From positions 26,423,404 to 26,487,403 of the forward strand of contig CM042536.1 of assembly GCA_023630585.1 (NCBI GenBank): a stretch of DNA of 64,000 nt, given 5' to 3'. Below the pieces are notes generated by a model. The model did no database searches, had not been told where the DNA came from, and saw nothing but the letters and a program-made list of their open reading frames with translations. Each line of letters begins with the position of its first letter. Position 1 is the first letter of the stretch. Origin of the DNA: Cranoglanis bouderius. Lineage: Eukaryota; Chordata; Actinopteri; Siluriformes; Cranoglanididae. Positions 24,001 to 35,110 of the stretch are shown here, piece after piece. The position numbers were made by a program, and so were the translations under genes.

Positions 24001-25803
24001 TCACTGATTTCAACTTGTCTCTCATTTCTGTCTCACTTACTGTGCGCAGGGACTCTATACTCAGCTGGCCTGCTCCAAATACGGCAGTCGTCTGTTGGAG
24101 GCCGTGTGGAGCAGCGCCACCATCAGTCAGAGGCAGAGCATTGCAGAGCAGCTGGGTGAGCTAACCAAAGATCGCTAATAGAGTTTAGCTACTTACACAT
24201 GTTCTGTAAAATAGTCTAATCTCTTCTAATTAAACCGTTGTCCTTCTATATTTATGTATTATGTCATAATGAATCAATATCAGATCTGTCATCTACAGTC
24301 AATTCAAATCACCTGAAACTTGTTTTGAAGATCCTGGATTATTTTCTATATTGAATTTTTATAAACGACAGGAAGTTTTATGCTGAAAAGAAATCCACAG
24401 CAAAACGCACAGATGAACCTAAACGTAACCCTCATCATCATTACTTTTCAGGATACAGATGTTACATACTTACACAGTAACAAGTTTCAGAAAGTGTACA
24501 GATTATCATAAAAACCATAAAAAATAAAGATACACTAGAAGTTAGCGCATAATGTCTGAGATCCAGATTATTAATATTTAAATGATGAAATGATGTACTT
24601 GGAATGCAATTTGGAAGCCTAGCAATTTGGGAAAGCTATAGATTTAGAGACAGGGATTGGGGAGAGTAAAATAAGAGTAAAAATTAAGGCAGTTGCATTG
24701 TTGCTTTCTGTTGCTTTCACCGGATTATATGAATATGCAAATCTCTACATGCACCTGTCCTTTTCCTGTTGGTAAACTGCTGTTACATGACTTGTATATG
24801 CATTTTGGAATATGAGTGGCTGTTATCTTTCACATGTTCAACGCTAGCTCAGTTAGTGTTGGAATGAAGGAATGTGACAAAACCTATAAAGGAATGTGAC
24901 AAAGCCTCTCCATTAGACTTTTCACACTTTCGAACAGTTTCATAATCCTGCTGAAAGCATGTAATGTTTAAAAAAAAATTTTTTTTAAATAAAAAAAAGT
25001 TTGGGGTGACTTTAGAGGTTGCCACGTCACAAAATTCCTGTCATGTTTTATTATTTAGATAAACACCTTTAGATAATAAACATTTGGATAAACACCTTTG
25101 ACATATAAATAACAGGAATTAGCATGTTCTGCAGACATTCACTGTAACTATAAATGGATAAAAAGTCTGGTTCATTAATTAATTTTAAAAAAATTCTAAT
25201 TGTTGGCAAATTGCTGTGGTATAAGATTGTTGATTATATTCCTATACTAGCATGCCCCCAAGTGTTTTTTATTCTATACTTGTTTGCCTGATTTTGTTCT
25301 AAGGGGATGCAAACTTTTGCACGCAACTCTCCTGAGCACACTGACATTATTTCTAGTGCATAACCTGCATTTTTATGGCTGAGAGCAGTTTTCCTTTGCA
25401 TTTGGTAAATGATATGAACGTCTTTTTCCCTTCAGCCTCAGGGTTTTCCAGTTAATTGGCCGAACTACATTGCTGTTACTTTAATTCTTATCTTGGTGTG
25501 AACCTATATTAAGATGTCTGGCATGATCTTGATAAATATTACAATGCAATCCAGGCTTTAAGTAGATAAAAAGCAGCATCATGTATATGTGTGATGCGCT
25601 ATAGTTAAGCATTAAACTGTAATAATCCGTGCGCATATTTTCTCTCAGTCCCCAGTGAGTCTCAGCTGCGCTCAGATCAGTTTGCACGCCACGTCTGGGC
25701 AAAATTCGGCCTCACGCACTTCCAGAAGAGACGCGGTGCCTGGATGGAGCTTCAGACGGGAGAATCAAAGAAGAGAAAGATGTTCAGTGACATTCTGGAA
25801 TAA
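18086..25803 (+). CDS. nop9: Nucleolar protein 9 (pumilio-family RNA-binding protein), complete gene
   Basis: NOP9 is a nucleolar RNA-binding protein needed for 18S rRNA maturation and 40S subunit assembly. Eleven coding exons, all GT-AG with matching phases: 18086-18314, 18527-18763, 18904-19125, 19551-19658, 19867-20008, 21048-21240, 21365-21505, 22400-22519, 23756-23965, 24050-24155, 25649-25803. Spliced length is 1863 nt, 620 residues plus stop (the human protein is slightly longer, about 636). The N-terminus is basic and Gly/Ser-rich (residues about 15-50; KKKPDRGKGGGGG, GGKRKR), likely nuclear/nucleolar targeting. PUF-like helical repeats follow: DMTGSLALQKLL, CDRCGGHVIESAI, DPHGSHVLRTLI, DQSCSRLIQTVF, HPFANYTIQSFI, AGHMGVIVQLVES, EQTGSHALQALI, SKYGSRLLEAVW, DQFARHVWAKFG. 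The C-terminus KKRKMFSDILE matches the family's conserved end. No frameshift or internal stop. Confidence 0.95.
19126..19550 (+). other. nop9 intron 3
   Basis: 425 bp, AT-rich, no repeat recognised. Confidence 0.85.
20009..21047 (+). repeat. nop9 intron 5, filled by a degenerate (GGAT)n minisatellite and a (TC)n tract
   Basis: From about 20019 to 20940 the intron is almost entirely GGATGGAT-type units with point changes. From about 20979 a TC tract runs up to the acceptor TCTCCAG at 21041-21047. The long antisense ORFs here are repeats of HPSIHPSI-type translation, not genes. Confidence 0.9.
21506..22399 (+). other. nop9 intron 7
   Basis: Very AT-rich, with TTTG/TTTA repeats near 22205-22253. 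No element recognised. Confidence 0.8.
22520..23755 (+). other. nop9 intron 8
   Basis: Contains a partial copy of the unnamed fold-back repeat (23340-23520). No coding signal. Confidence 0.8.
23340..23520 (-). repeat. Unnamed dispersed repeat with fold-back motif, copy ii (partial)
   Basis: Has the arm gttgattattttcctataa (starting 23495) ending cagcac, as in the copy at 54810-54834, plus the neighbouring 'aagtacatc...gaggaataaaac' segment. Orientation is uncertain because the motif is palindromic. Confidence 0.6.
24156..25648 (+). other. nop9 intron 10
   Basis: 1.5 kb, AT-rich. Includes a short direct repeat of ggaatgtgacaaa (near 24871 and 24892) and fold-back repeat copy iii (25080-25260). 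Confidence 0.8.
25080..25260 (+). repeat. Unnamed dispersed repeat with fold-back motif, copy iii (partial)
   Basis: Shares aacaggaa...actgtaactataaatgg and ggcaaattgctgtggtataa with copies i and iv; the terminal arm is diverged. Confidence 0.55.
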
Positions 25804-25983
25804 CTGCTTTGAACTGTTTTTTTTTTTGTTTTGTTTTTTTTTTGCAGGGTGTTAAATCACCTCCTGTGGACTGAAATCCTACACCGTTAACACAGCTCCT
25901 ACAGAGTTACAGTTAATCCTCTGGTATTTGATTTGGCCAGAAGTTAACGCTTGAGTTTTTTTTCTGTGTAGGTGACGTGTACA

Positions 25984-25989
25984 AATAAA
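25984..25989 (+). terminator. nop9 polyadenylation signal
   Basis: AATAAA about 180 bp after the stop codon, first canonical signal downstream. Confidence 0.7.
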
Positions 25990-26019
25990 ATCGTGAATTT
26001 TCCTGATAGCACGATGTTT

Positions 26020-27385
26020 ATGAAATATTTGGGTTTGGCAACAAAGTGTCATCACAACAGTAGTGCCATATTTAACAGTGATGGAAAAAATACATAAAGG
26101 ATAGATTTGGTCATTTAATAAAAAATGTTTGCTGCATCGATGGACTTGATTAGAAAAGTGTATTAAGGCCTAATTAATGATGATATTTCTATTCTATTAT
26201 TGCATTATTGTTATTTCACGAGGCCTTCAGCAGAAACAAATCTTTCGTATTTAAATAATACACTTGTGAAATTTGTACTTTGTGAAATTCCAGAAAATAA
26301 GGCATCAGAAATTGATATACTGATATACTGACTATTTTCTTCCTTCGACCTGTAACAAGCGTTTATGGTGCTGATGGTGGAGGTGTCGTGAGTGATTAAT
26401 AGCTCACAACCAGAAAATGAGTGAAGGAAGGAGAGCAAGAGAAAGCAGAGTGCAGCTGTGACTTCTCCTGCTTTCTCTCTCTCTCTCTATATATATATAT
26501 CTGAGTGGGAGAGAAGGGAGAAGACCATGTGTCTGATCACAGGGGCAATGTGACATTCAGCTGTGAGAATCCCCTGACTGATAGAACGCCTCACACGAGT
26601 TCCTGGGAACGTCAAACAACTCTCACTAAAGGCCATTAGCGTCAGGCGGTGCACAAATGAGTTAAATTAAAAGGCCACTGTGGTTTTGTCTAGAGCTCCT
26701 TTACATCACTCATCTGCAGAGGTGTGGGAGATTCAGTGTGGTCCATTAAAGAACAACATGAGTTTTATGCAGTGGTGTGAAACGGCGGGGCATAGATTAG
26801 AGACGAGATTTCTTCTGGCCGGTTTTCTCATTGTGGATAGCAGTTCACACAAAAAAAGGCAAAGGCTGATCTGGGTCACTCTAACATATAAATAATTGTT
26901 GATACTAACTGTTACTACTACTAACTTTTTCACAATACAAGTGTTCCCTCACCTATAATAAAGTGCTCGTTTAGAGTTTCCTGACAACCTGAGAGTGGAC
27001 AATGAATAAATTATGGATTTGATGGAACACTTGTTTAACTTTTGTCCTTAGTTGGCAATAGTGGGTAAACTGTAATAAAATGTAATGTAATTTTAAAAAA
27101 ACAACTCAAGTTGTTTTGATTCAGGATCCAGGCCCACGTTCCCATTTAAAAGTTAATCTTAAATGGTCAATGTAATGCTTGCTCTACCGTTTAATGTAGT
27201 TTTTGGTGTCTCAATGTTTTGGGGGAAAATCAGTGTAAATAAATAGATCCTTTAGATCAATTATTGATCCTGTAATTTAAAAAAAAAAAAAAAAAAAAGG
27301 TCGTATTTAATAATGCAATTGATGGACGGGCAAAGGAACAAATGTTTAGGACCTTTAAGAGAATGTTTCCGGTTCTTATTTCGGA
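26020..27385. other. Intergenic, no gene seen
   Basis: AT-rich with a short (CT)n(TA)n tract at about 26474-26500 and an A-run at 27280-27298. Small ORFs lack family features. Confidence 0.5.
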
Positions 27386-27389
27386 CTAG

Positions 27390-27705
27390 TCTGTTCTTTT
27401 CACGGATAAACTCATTACAGCGTTGTAAGTGTCAAACTTCAGGGACCCTTTCTTCTGTGAGCCGGTGACAGTCATCAGGCTTGATTCTCCCGCAGGACCC
27501 TGAACGTTGGGGATTTCCTGGGGGGCTCTGAGCCTCTGAAACCTCCCCCCTCATTAGTGATCCGTTGATGGATAGCGCAGCTAATTGTGGACCTGCGGAT
27601 CAGATCAGCTCTGGAGCTGCCCATCTGCTCCGGTCCTGCAGCTGTGGACTCTTATCAGTTAGGAGGTCCTTCAGTGGAGTTATTCCAGCTGGGTAGCTCT
27701 CTCTT
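27390..27705. promoter_or_regulatory. Candidate regulatory (conserved non-coding) block
   Basis: About 300 bp of complex, non-repetitive, GC-balanced sequence between AT-rich spacers. It has clustered homeodomain-like words (cagctaattgtg, ctcattagtg) and E-box-like cagctg. Conservation not testable here. Confidence 0.3.
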
Positions 27706-28099
27706 GTCTCACACACTCACACACACACACATATTCACAGAGCAGAACTAGCTGATAGTGCATTGTTCTGGTGCATAGACGTGTTGCTTTTTCTATTAAC
27801 ATTGTTCTGAGATATTAACATAAAGCATTTGATGACAGTTCCGTGTGTCTGAATTGTTCTGTTTTTGGGAAATGTAAATCATCACAAAGCTGCCCTACAG
27901 CGCGATACGCTGAATATTAGTGAGGTTTCATAAACTTGGGGCTGTTTTATTTCTCTTGTTGCTATATTCATCACTGATGACTGTGTGGTGGCCCGGGAAA
28001 ACCCTTCTAATATATATAGTTCTGAAAACAAAACCAAAAGGAAAATTAGCTTTTTCCAATAATTTATTCAACAAAATATCAATAGATGTAATATTCTTC

Positions 28100-29275
28100 T
28101 GTGGAAAAAGTATGTACACCCTTGGCCTCAGAAGCTAGTATTGCCCCCTGTAGCAGAAATAACTTCTTGTAGGTGCTTTGCATAATTGTCCACCAGGCTT
28201 GCTGGAATTTTTGACCACTTTTCCATGCAATATTCTTTCAGATTTCAAATCCCCCCACAACATTTCAATGGGATTCAAATCCGGGCTTTGACTAGGCCAT
28301 TCCATAACCCTCTATTTCTTCTTTTTGAGCCATTGCTTGGTGGATTTGCTAGTGTGCTTACGATAATTATCCTGTTGAAAGGTCCACTTTCGGTTCAACT
28401 TCAACTTTCGGACAGATGGCCTCACATTATCTTCAAGCACTTTTTGATATGATGCAGAATTCATAGTTGAATCAATGAATGCAAGCTGTCCAGTCCCTGA
28501 GGCAGCGAAGCAACCCCAAACCATAACATTTCCACCACCGTGCTTCACAGTTGGTATGAGGTGCTTCTCCTGAAAAGCTGTCTTTGGTCTGCGCCAAACA
28601 TGTCTGTTGTTACTGTGGCCAAACAACTCTATCTTTGATTTGTCTGTTCAGAGCACATTATTCCAAAAGGCCTGGGCTTTGCCTAATGCTCACTGGCAAA
28701 CTGTCATCTTGCAAAGGCTTTTTCCTGGCACGCCTTCCACGCAGGTCAAATTTGTGCAATCTCTTTCTGATTGTAGAAGCATGCACTTTGACACCAACAG
28801 TTGCAAGACTTACTAGTAGATCCTGTGATGAAATTTTGGGGTTCTTGGAGACTTCTTTTTGCATCAGACGGTGTGATCTTGGGCTGAATTTGCTGGGACG
28901 GCCAGTCCTGGACAAATTGGCAGTCGTTTGAAATCTGCACCATTTGTAGATTATTTCCTTACAGTGGAATGATGTATTTCAAATAATTTGGTTATCTTTT
29001 TAAATCCCCTGCCAGACTCCTAGGCATCCACAACATTTTTTCTGAAGGCCTTACAGAACTCTTTAGATCTTGGCATGATGACACACCTCAATAGCAAGGG
29101 GAACACCAGACATTAGATATGAGAGGTTTAAATAAGACAGGTTCCACCTGCACTCCCTAAGTAGGTTCTAATCACTGGCACCCTTGAACATCACTGGCAT
29201 CTTGAACACCTGATTCTAATTTTATGGATTTGAACATGTGATAAATGCAGGGGTGTACTTACATTTTCCATGTGA
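28100..29275 (-). mobile_element. Degraded Tc1-like transposon
   Basis: Inner ends gtatgtacacccttgg (left) and ggggtgtacttacatt (right) are inverted relatives. The terminal few bases and TA duplication are not clear. It holds a decayed minus-strand transposase. Confidence 0.8.
28125..29076 (-). pseudogene. Decayed Tc1-like transposase
   Basis: Start region MPRSKEFCKAFRKNVVDA (ATG at 29076) meets a stop at the next codon. Readable blocks: GRPSKFSPRSHRLMQKEVSKNPKI (28915-28658 frame), PTVKHGGGNVMVWGCFAASG and FQQDNYRKHTSKSTKQW (28626-28312 frame), then a damaged SPDLNPIE region near 28290. Multiple stops and frameshifts. Confidence 0.88.
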
Positions 29276-29420
29276 CTGATCTGTTTTTTGTTAATTTAAA
29301 TTGTGAAATTACTACAAAATGTCAATTTTATATGTCATTTGATAGAGTATATCAACTTTATTAATAGGCACTATTTCAAAGAGGATAAAATGTTTGTTTG
29401 TCCAAATATGTAAAAAATAA

Positions 29421-29469
<49 letters not shown>

Positions 29470-29800
29470 CAATTTCCATGGACTGTATGTTTCTATTTTT
29501 CATGTATCTCAGCCAAAAGTAAAAAAAAAAAAAAAGTTCTCACAGGTGAAATTATGTAGTTTTGTAGTTATCCCAAAAGTGAAAAGGGAGAAATTGCATT
29601 TAAACATTTTATTCCAATTCCACAAAAGCACAGCACTTTTTTTTTGTTTGTTTATTTTAAAAAAGCAACTGCTGTTTCCTGATTTCATTGCATTTAATTT
29701 AATATACAGTAAATAAGGTATATAAATTATATATGTTCAATTTATATGTTCAATGTTTTAGCAAGTTATTCATTTACAATGGGAAATGAGTAGTGACTTT
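29276..29800. other. Intergenic, simple repeats
   Basis: (ATA)n at 29421-29466, A- and T-runs. No gene. Confidence 0.6.
29421..29466. repeat. (ATA)n microsatellite
   Basis: About 15 trinucleotide units. Confidence 0.95.
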
Positions 29801-30380
29801 GATCATAAGCACCATCCACAACCCTTCTTGCGCCGGTTATTGCCAAATAGTTCTAATTTTGTTTCGTCTGAGCAGAGAATATTGTTTCAAAAGAGATCAG
29901 ATTTGTCAAAAAGCTTCTGTGCTTCCTTTTTTTTTTTTTAGCAGAGGAGTTTTGTGTGGGGTGTAAGAACGGACGTGATTAGTGGTGCATGTCTTATTAA
30001 CCATTGTGCAACTGTTGTTCCTGCTGCTTTCAGGTCATCCTGCAACTCTTTTCAAGTGACTGCTGACTTCTCTCTGACCTTCCTTATGATTAGTTTGAGA
30101 GCATGTCGTGAAATCTTGCGTGCTGCACCCGTATTTGTGGTTCCATGAAGTTTCCATCTGCATATTAATGAACCAGTTATGCTGAAAGCTCTATGGCTCT
30201 GTAGCTTTGTTTAAAAGTTAAAAGTTGTTTATTATTATTATTATTATTATTATTATGTTGTCCATAAGAACCGTAGGAAGCTCCTTCATCTTCACCATGA
30301 TTGCTTCTTGCTGCGTGAAATCTTCCTGACCATTGACATCTTTTGTAACGACACCTGGTGCAATTTGCATGAGAAATTTT
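29800..30380 (-). mobile_element. Decayed Tc1/mariner-type remnant
   Basis: Read on the minus strand the segment has transposase-gene phrasing: a remnant of the cross-linking region between the catalytic core and HTH (caaaattagaactatttggc, gtggatggtgcttatgatc) and an N-terminal part including cacgacatgctctcaaacta. Interrupted by stops and by a (TTA)n run at about 30226-30256. No inverted repeats located. Confidence 0.5.
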
Positions 30381-31624
30381 GTTCCAGCATTTATATCTAG
30401 AACTTGATTTGTTTATATGTAACCTTTACATAGTGAGATATATTTTTAGTATAATATCTGAATATTTTACTCCCTATAATTTTTTTCAACATATATCTTT
30501 AGGCTTATACATTTGTTCATATTTACACATTATGTGTGTAAATTTGAAGTATATATATGCACCAGAAGTATATTAAATAACAAAAACAAAAGTCTCCGAA
30601 TACTTATATCGATGTCCGAATACTTATGGACGCCTCATCCACCGACATACACTAGGGTTTCGTGGTACAGTTTCTTTTTCTCACTGCTATTGTTAGCAGT
30701 GTTGGCGCTCTGTGGTGGTGACTGATTAATATTAATATTCAATTAATTTTAATTAATTATTCTTAATTAATATTAATATTCTAGCTTAACTACTACATAA
30801 AAATAAAATGTAATAAAGTTGAGCCACCATAGAAGAGCCTTTTTTTTTTTTCTTTCACAATTTTCTTGTTTGTTTCAAAATTTTTCTTTTTTCCATTTGT
30901 CGATTTTTAAACATTTTTGTTGCAGCCTCAGAGAACTCTACAAAATTTTCCCCGCACCATAAATGTTACCACCATGTAGAAAAATCTTTGTGGTGGAATA
31001 TGATTGTTTATTGTGGCAACGACAGAAAAAAAAATGGCTCTACCATGACAAGAACCTTTTCTCCTACCCTTATTTTTAAGAGAGTAGCCTGAGTTATCTG
31101 CATTTTTACGCCTGACACAGAGGTGGCGTGATTATGATGTTAGATTAGACTTGAATGTGTGCTGTGGAGTTTCCAGCGATATATAAAAATATAGATCTTA
31201 CTCCACTTCTGGGAAATGGTTCGAAGATGAGCAAGTCTTTGCAGCGTGTCGCGGAGCACAACATTCAAACTAGCACAGAGCAGTAAATTAGTCACAGGCC
31301 ACTTATAAGATGGGATCTTTAGATTAGAGCTCTGTTCTTCATCAGGTCCTCAAATACAGTAAGATGGAATTGATAATAGTGCTGGTAAAGAGGATGGTGT
31401 CGATGTAAACCTTTTCTTTTTTTAGGATACAGCGCTAGAATTTTCCTTTAAAACATCGTTATTATCCTACACCATGTTTTTGTGTTTGTTTGTTGCTTTT
31501 TAAGACCAATCCATTTCAAACCTGGGCCTTCCCCCACGCACAGCCGCTCACACACACTCCTTTCGGTCTCAGATTTCAGAGAGCCGTACAGTTTTGACCG
31601 GCTGTTTTAACTTTTCTGTTCTAA

Positions 31625-31730
31625 TTAGGCACAGGACTGAGAGATGCTTAAATGGATCCCTCATCACCAATTAGCCAGATCTCCTTTTCATGCTGCTGTT
31701 CAGTAATTAGCTCAGCTGTAAAGAGAGAGG
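31625..31730. promoter_or_regulatory. Candidate regulatory block
   Basis: About 100 bp of complex sequence with three ATTAG/CTAAT homeodomain-like cores (aattaggc, caattagcc, taattagctc) and a cagctg word. Conservation untested. Confidence 0.25.
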
Positions 31731-31741
31731 GGTGTGTGGGG

Positions 31742-31742
<1 letters not shown>

Positions 31743-31777
<35 letters not shown>
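31743..31777. repeat. (GT)n microsatellite
   Basis: About 17 GT units. Confidence 0.95.
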
Positions 31778-31780
<3 letters not shown>

Positions 31781-32205
31781 AGGGTGAGCTGGAATCGGCT
31801 ATCTGTCTCTGTGTGAGGTGTTTTTCCACTCCAGACAGCGGAGAAAGGCTCAATAGGAGATGGGTTGAAATCAGTTGTCCAAACGCCCACATACACGGTG
31901 AAGGCCGAGATAGGCGCCAGAAAAACAAACAGAACAAATACATTCTGTATGTGACGATTATTAAGAAGGTGCCTTTGACGGGATGAGTTGAGAGAAGGAT
32001 AAGATGAATATTTTTTTGTTGTTTTTTGTTTTTTTTTGTTTTGGGAGAAATTTAGTGCTGAAATTGTGCGGTTAAATGTTCTATCCCTGTCCTAATATGA
32101 AACAGATGTTCGAGTACATGTGGCGTCGAGTTATGAATTTTTTCCACTGGTATAAAAGTAGGGAAAAGGTTTTTTTTTTATTTTTAAATCAATTTAATAG
32201 ACAAA

Positions 32206-32753
32206 TAGGTTTATTTATTTATTTATTACAAATTGCAAGCGTATATCAATATCAAAAAAAAATCCCAGTATGCTTTTCTGAGATATCGTGGATATCATGA
32301 TATCTTTTTAGAATTTTTTTTTCTTTATAACTTTACAATTTCTTTTTACAGATTTTTTTTTCTCCTTTTCAGTGTTAATTTTTAAAATCTGCAATACTGT
32401 GCAAAAGTTTTAAGCACCCTATTTTTTTTTAGTACAAACTTTGTTATAGATTTTTTTATTTTATGACTTCTACATTATCAAGTCAATACAAAAAACATTT
32501 TAGATTTTTGAAGGCATCTTTGCTCTACAGCATTTATTTTCATGTGCCTAAAACTTTTGCACAGCACTGTATATTTATATATTTTTCTAATAAAGAAAAA
32601 TAAAAATACAGTTAGTTTTATGGACATTAAATAAAGGTTCATTGAACATGTTTTTTTACACTACGGTTTGTATCGTGATGCATATCATGTATCGTAGAAA
32701 TACCTTTGAGAATTGTGATATGATATTTTTGTCATTTTTATCGGCCAAACCTA
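32206..32753 (-). mobile_element. Older copy of the hAT-like miniature element, interrupted
   Basis: The reverse complement reads taggtttggccgataaaa, atgacaaaaatatcatatca and atttctacga, matching the element at 9242-9623. The other end keeps cttttctgagatatcgt. The CAGTACTG-type element at 32392-32569 is inserted in its middle. The ends have decayed and no target duplication is visible. Confidence 0.75.
32392..32569. mobile_element. CAGTACTG-ended miniature element, internally deleted (178 bp)
   Basis: Left end caatactgtgcaaaagttt, right end (reverse complement) cagtgctgtgcaaaagtttt followed by TA. Shares ttagtacaaactttgttat and aaggcatctttgc with the 542-bp copy at 56156-56697, from which the centre is missing. 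Confidence 0.85.
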
Positions 32754-33535
32754 CTTTTTAGGTTGAAGGTTGACAAATAGGACTGTCTTCAAATAAAATA
32801 GTTCCTATGAGTACATTATGAACACATAAGCCTACTATATATACTACTGTGCTTTAAAGGACGGAAGTTCTATAAGTGTTAAAAATAAATAAATAAATAA
32901 ATTAAAAATTAAAAAGCATTAAAACACAGAGCAACTCCTGGTGCTGACAGAATCCATGAGGCCCATGCTGCCAAATACAACAGTCCATCCATTAGGACGT
33001 GAGCATGCGGCCCGTATCCGAAGCCAGTTTCCTGTAAGAGCAGCACTAAGAGCTGCTCAGGGTTTATGGAAGGCCGAAAAGGGCTGAAATGCCTAAAAAG
33101 ACGTAGCATGTAGGAAGTCCGTACGTTCAGGCTGCACACCGAGGGTCGCCCGCGTGTGAGGTTTCTGGCACTCGCTTACAATGGAAGGATACAGCTGTTA
33201 TTTTAATGATGGTGGCATGAATAGAATGGTGGCCCGGGCGTCCACGTCTCATGTTGGATGGATCTGATGACTGATGGTTGAAGGTGTGGATGTGGTTTGT
33301 CCTGGGTTTTTTCTTCACGCCAGTGTATGTTCATGTGGTGTCAAAAAGGGATGTTGGATTCGACAGATGGATTAGATGTTCTGTAAATACTTGAGGATAA
33401 GAAAAAGACAGATCTTGGGTATATATGGTGTAGTCTATCAACGGTTATGAAATTAAAACGGCTCAACGTTTGCCGTTTAAGAGAGCGGACCCCGGATCCT
33501 GATAAACATCACCATCATTTCACACAGTTTTACCC
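32754..33535. other. Intergenic, no gene seen
   Basis: (AAAT)n run near 32883-32900, then complex sequence without ORF support. Confidence 0.5.
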
Positions 33536-33539
33536 CATA

Positions 33540-33770
33540 TAGTGGTTAGCGGGGGCCTACCTAGAGCTGAATTTCCCTCACTTTCGCCAAATCAAAACAC
33601 GAGGATTGTCTTTCATCTCAGGAATTGCACACGAGCTGACCTCATCGCCCAGAAGAGGAGAAAAGGGGTGTTCAGCGGGCAGTACAGGGCAGGCGTGGAT
33701 TTTATCATGAGCCTTCACGTTCTCCAACTGGAGAGAAAAAAAAATGGAAATTTGATTAACAACCTTGGTA
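33540..33770. promoter_or_regulatory. Candidate regulatory block
   Basis: Complex, non-repetitive, GC-balanced sequence (for example gcacacgagctgacctcat). The 83-residue ORF here lacks family features and is probably chance. Conservation untested. Confidence 0.25.
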
Positions 33771-34499
<729 letters not shown>

Positions 34500-34729
34500 G
34501 CAGACCACTAAATTCTACTAATATTCATGGCTGATGTATGGTTATTGCCTTTGCTCTTGTGTGAATCTCCAAGATTCCAGCATGCTCATTTAGCCAAACC
34601 TATCTCTTTCAAGTTGACCTTGAGCCAACCATTCTTATGTGAATGACTCTGAAACCTTGCAGAATCTCATTCAAGACTAAACAAGAAACAGGTTGTTCTA
34701 GAACGCACTTTACTTAAATAGAGTGCTGA

Positions 34730-35110
34730 GGTACAGATTAATCCACTGCCGTGCCAAAGGTCACTAGCGCTAATATGCCTCGAGAGATCTCGCATGCAGA
34801 AGAAGCCGAAAGCATCGGAGCCTCCTCGGGCTGGATTGTGTTGAGTAATAAATCGGTTACCAATTTGTTTTCTAAATTAAAACCCATTTTGCCTCCACCC
34901 TCTGTCAACCTAAGACCCTGTCTCATTTCTTTTAAATCTAATTTACTTCTCCTTGGCCCATATCCGCAACTGAAGCGCCTGGCTTTGATCCGCCCATGCC
35001 TCTGTGAGGTAATGGCGCAAGCAGTGCCATGTTGCATTCAGCAATGACGAGAATCATAGCCGTGGAAGCGTGAGGTTGTGGCCCGGCACAGCGTCCAGTG
35101 GCCTCAGGCA
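34730..35110. promoter_or_regulatory. Candidate regulatory block
   Basis: Complex sequence containing cagattaatcc (paired-type homeodomain word), aaggtcactagc (nuclear-receptor half-site-like) and aaatcggttacc. No repeat similarity noticed; conservation untested. Confidence 0.3.

Larger units (their letters stand above)
30381..32205. other. Intergenic, no gene seen
   Basis: AT-rich with a TTAAT-rich palindromic patch near 30726-30782, a GT tract (31743-31777) and a complex block at 31625-31730. Confidence 0.5.
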
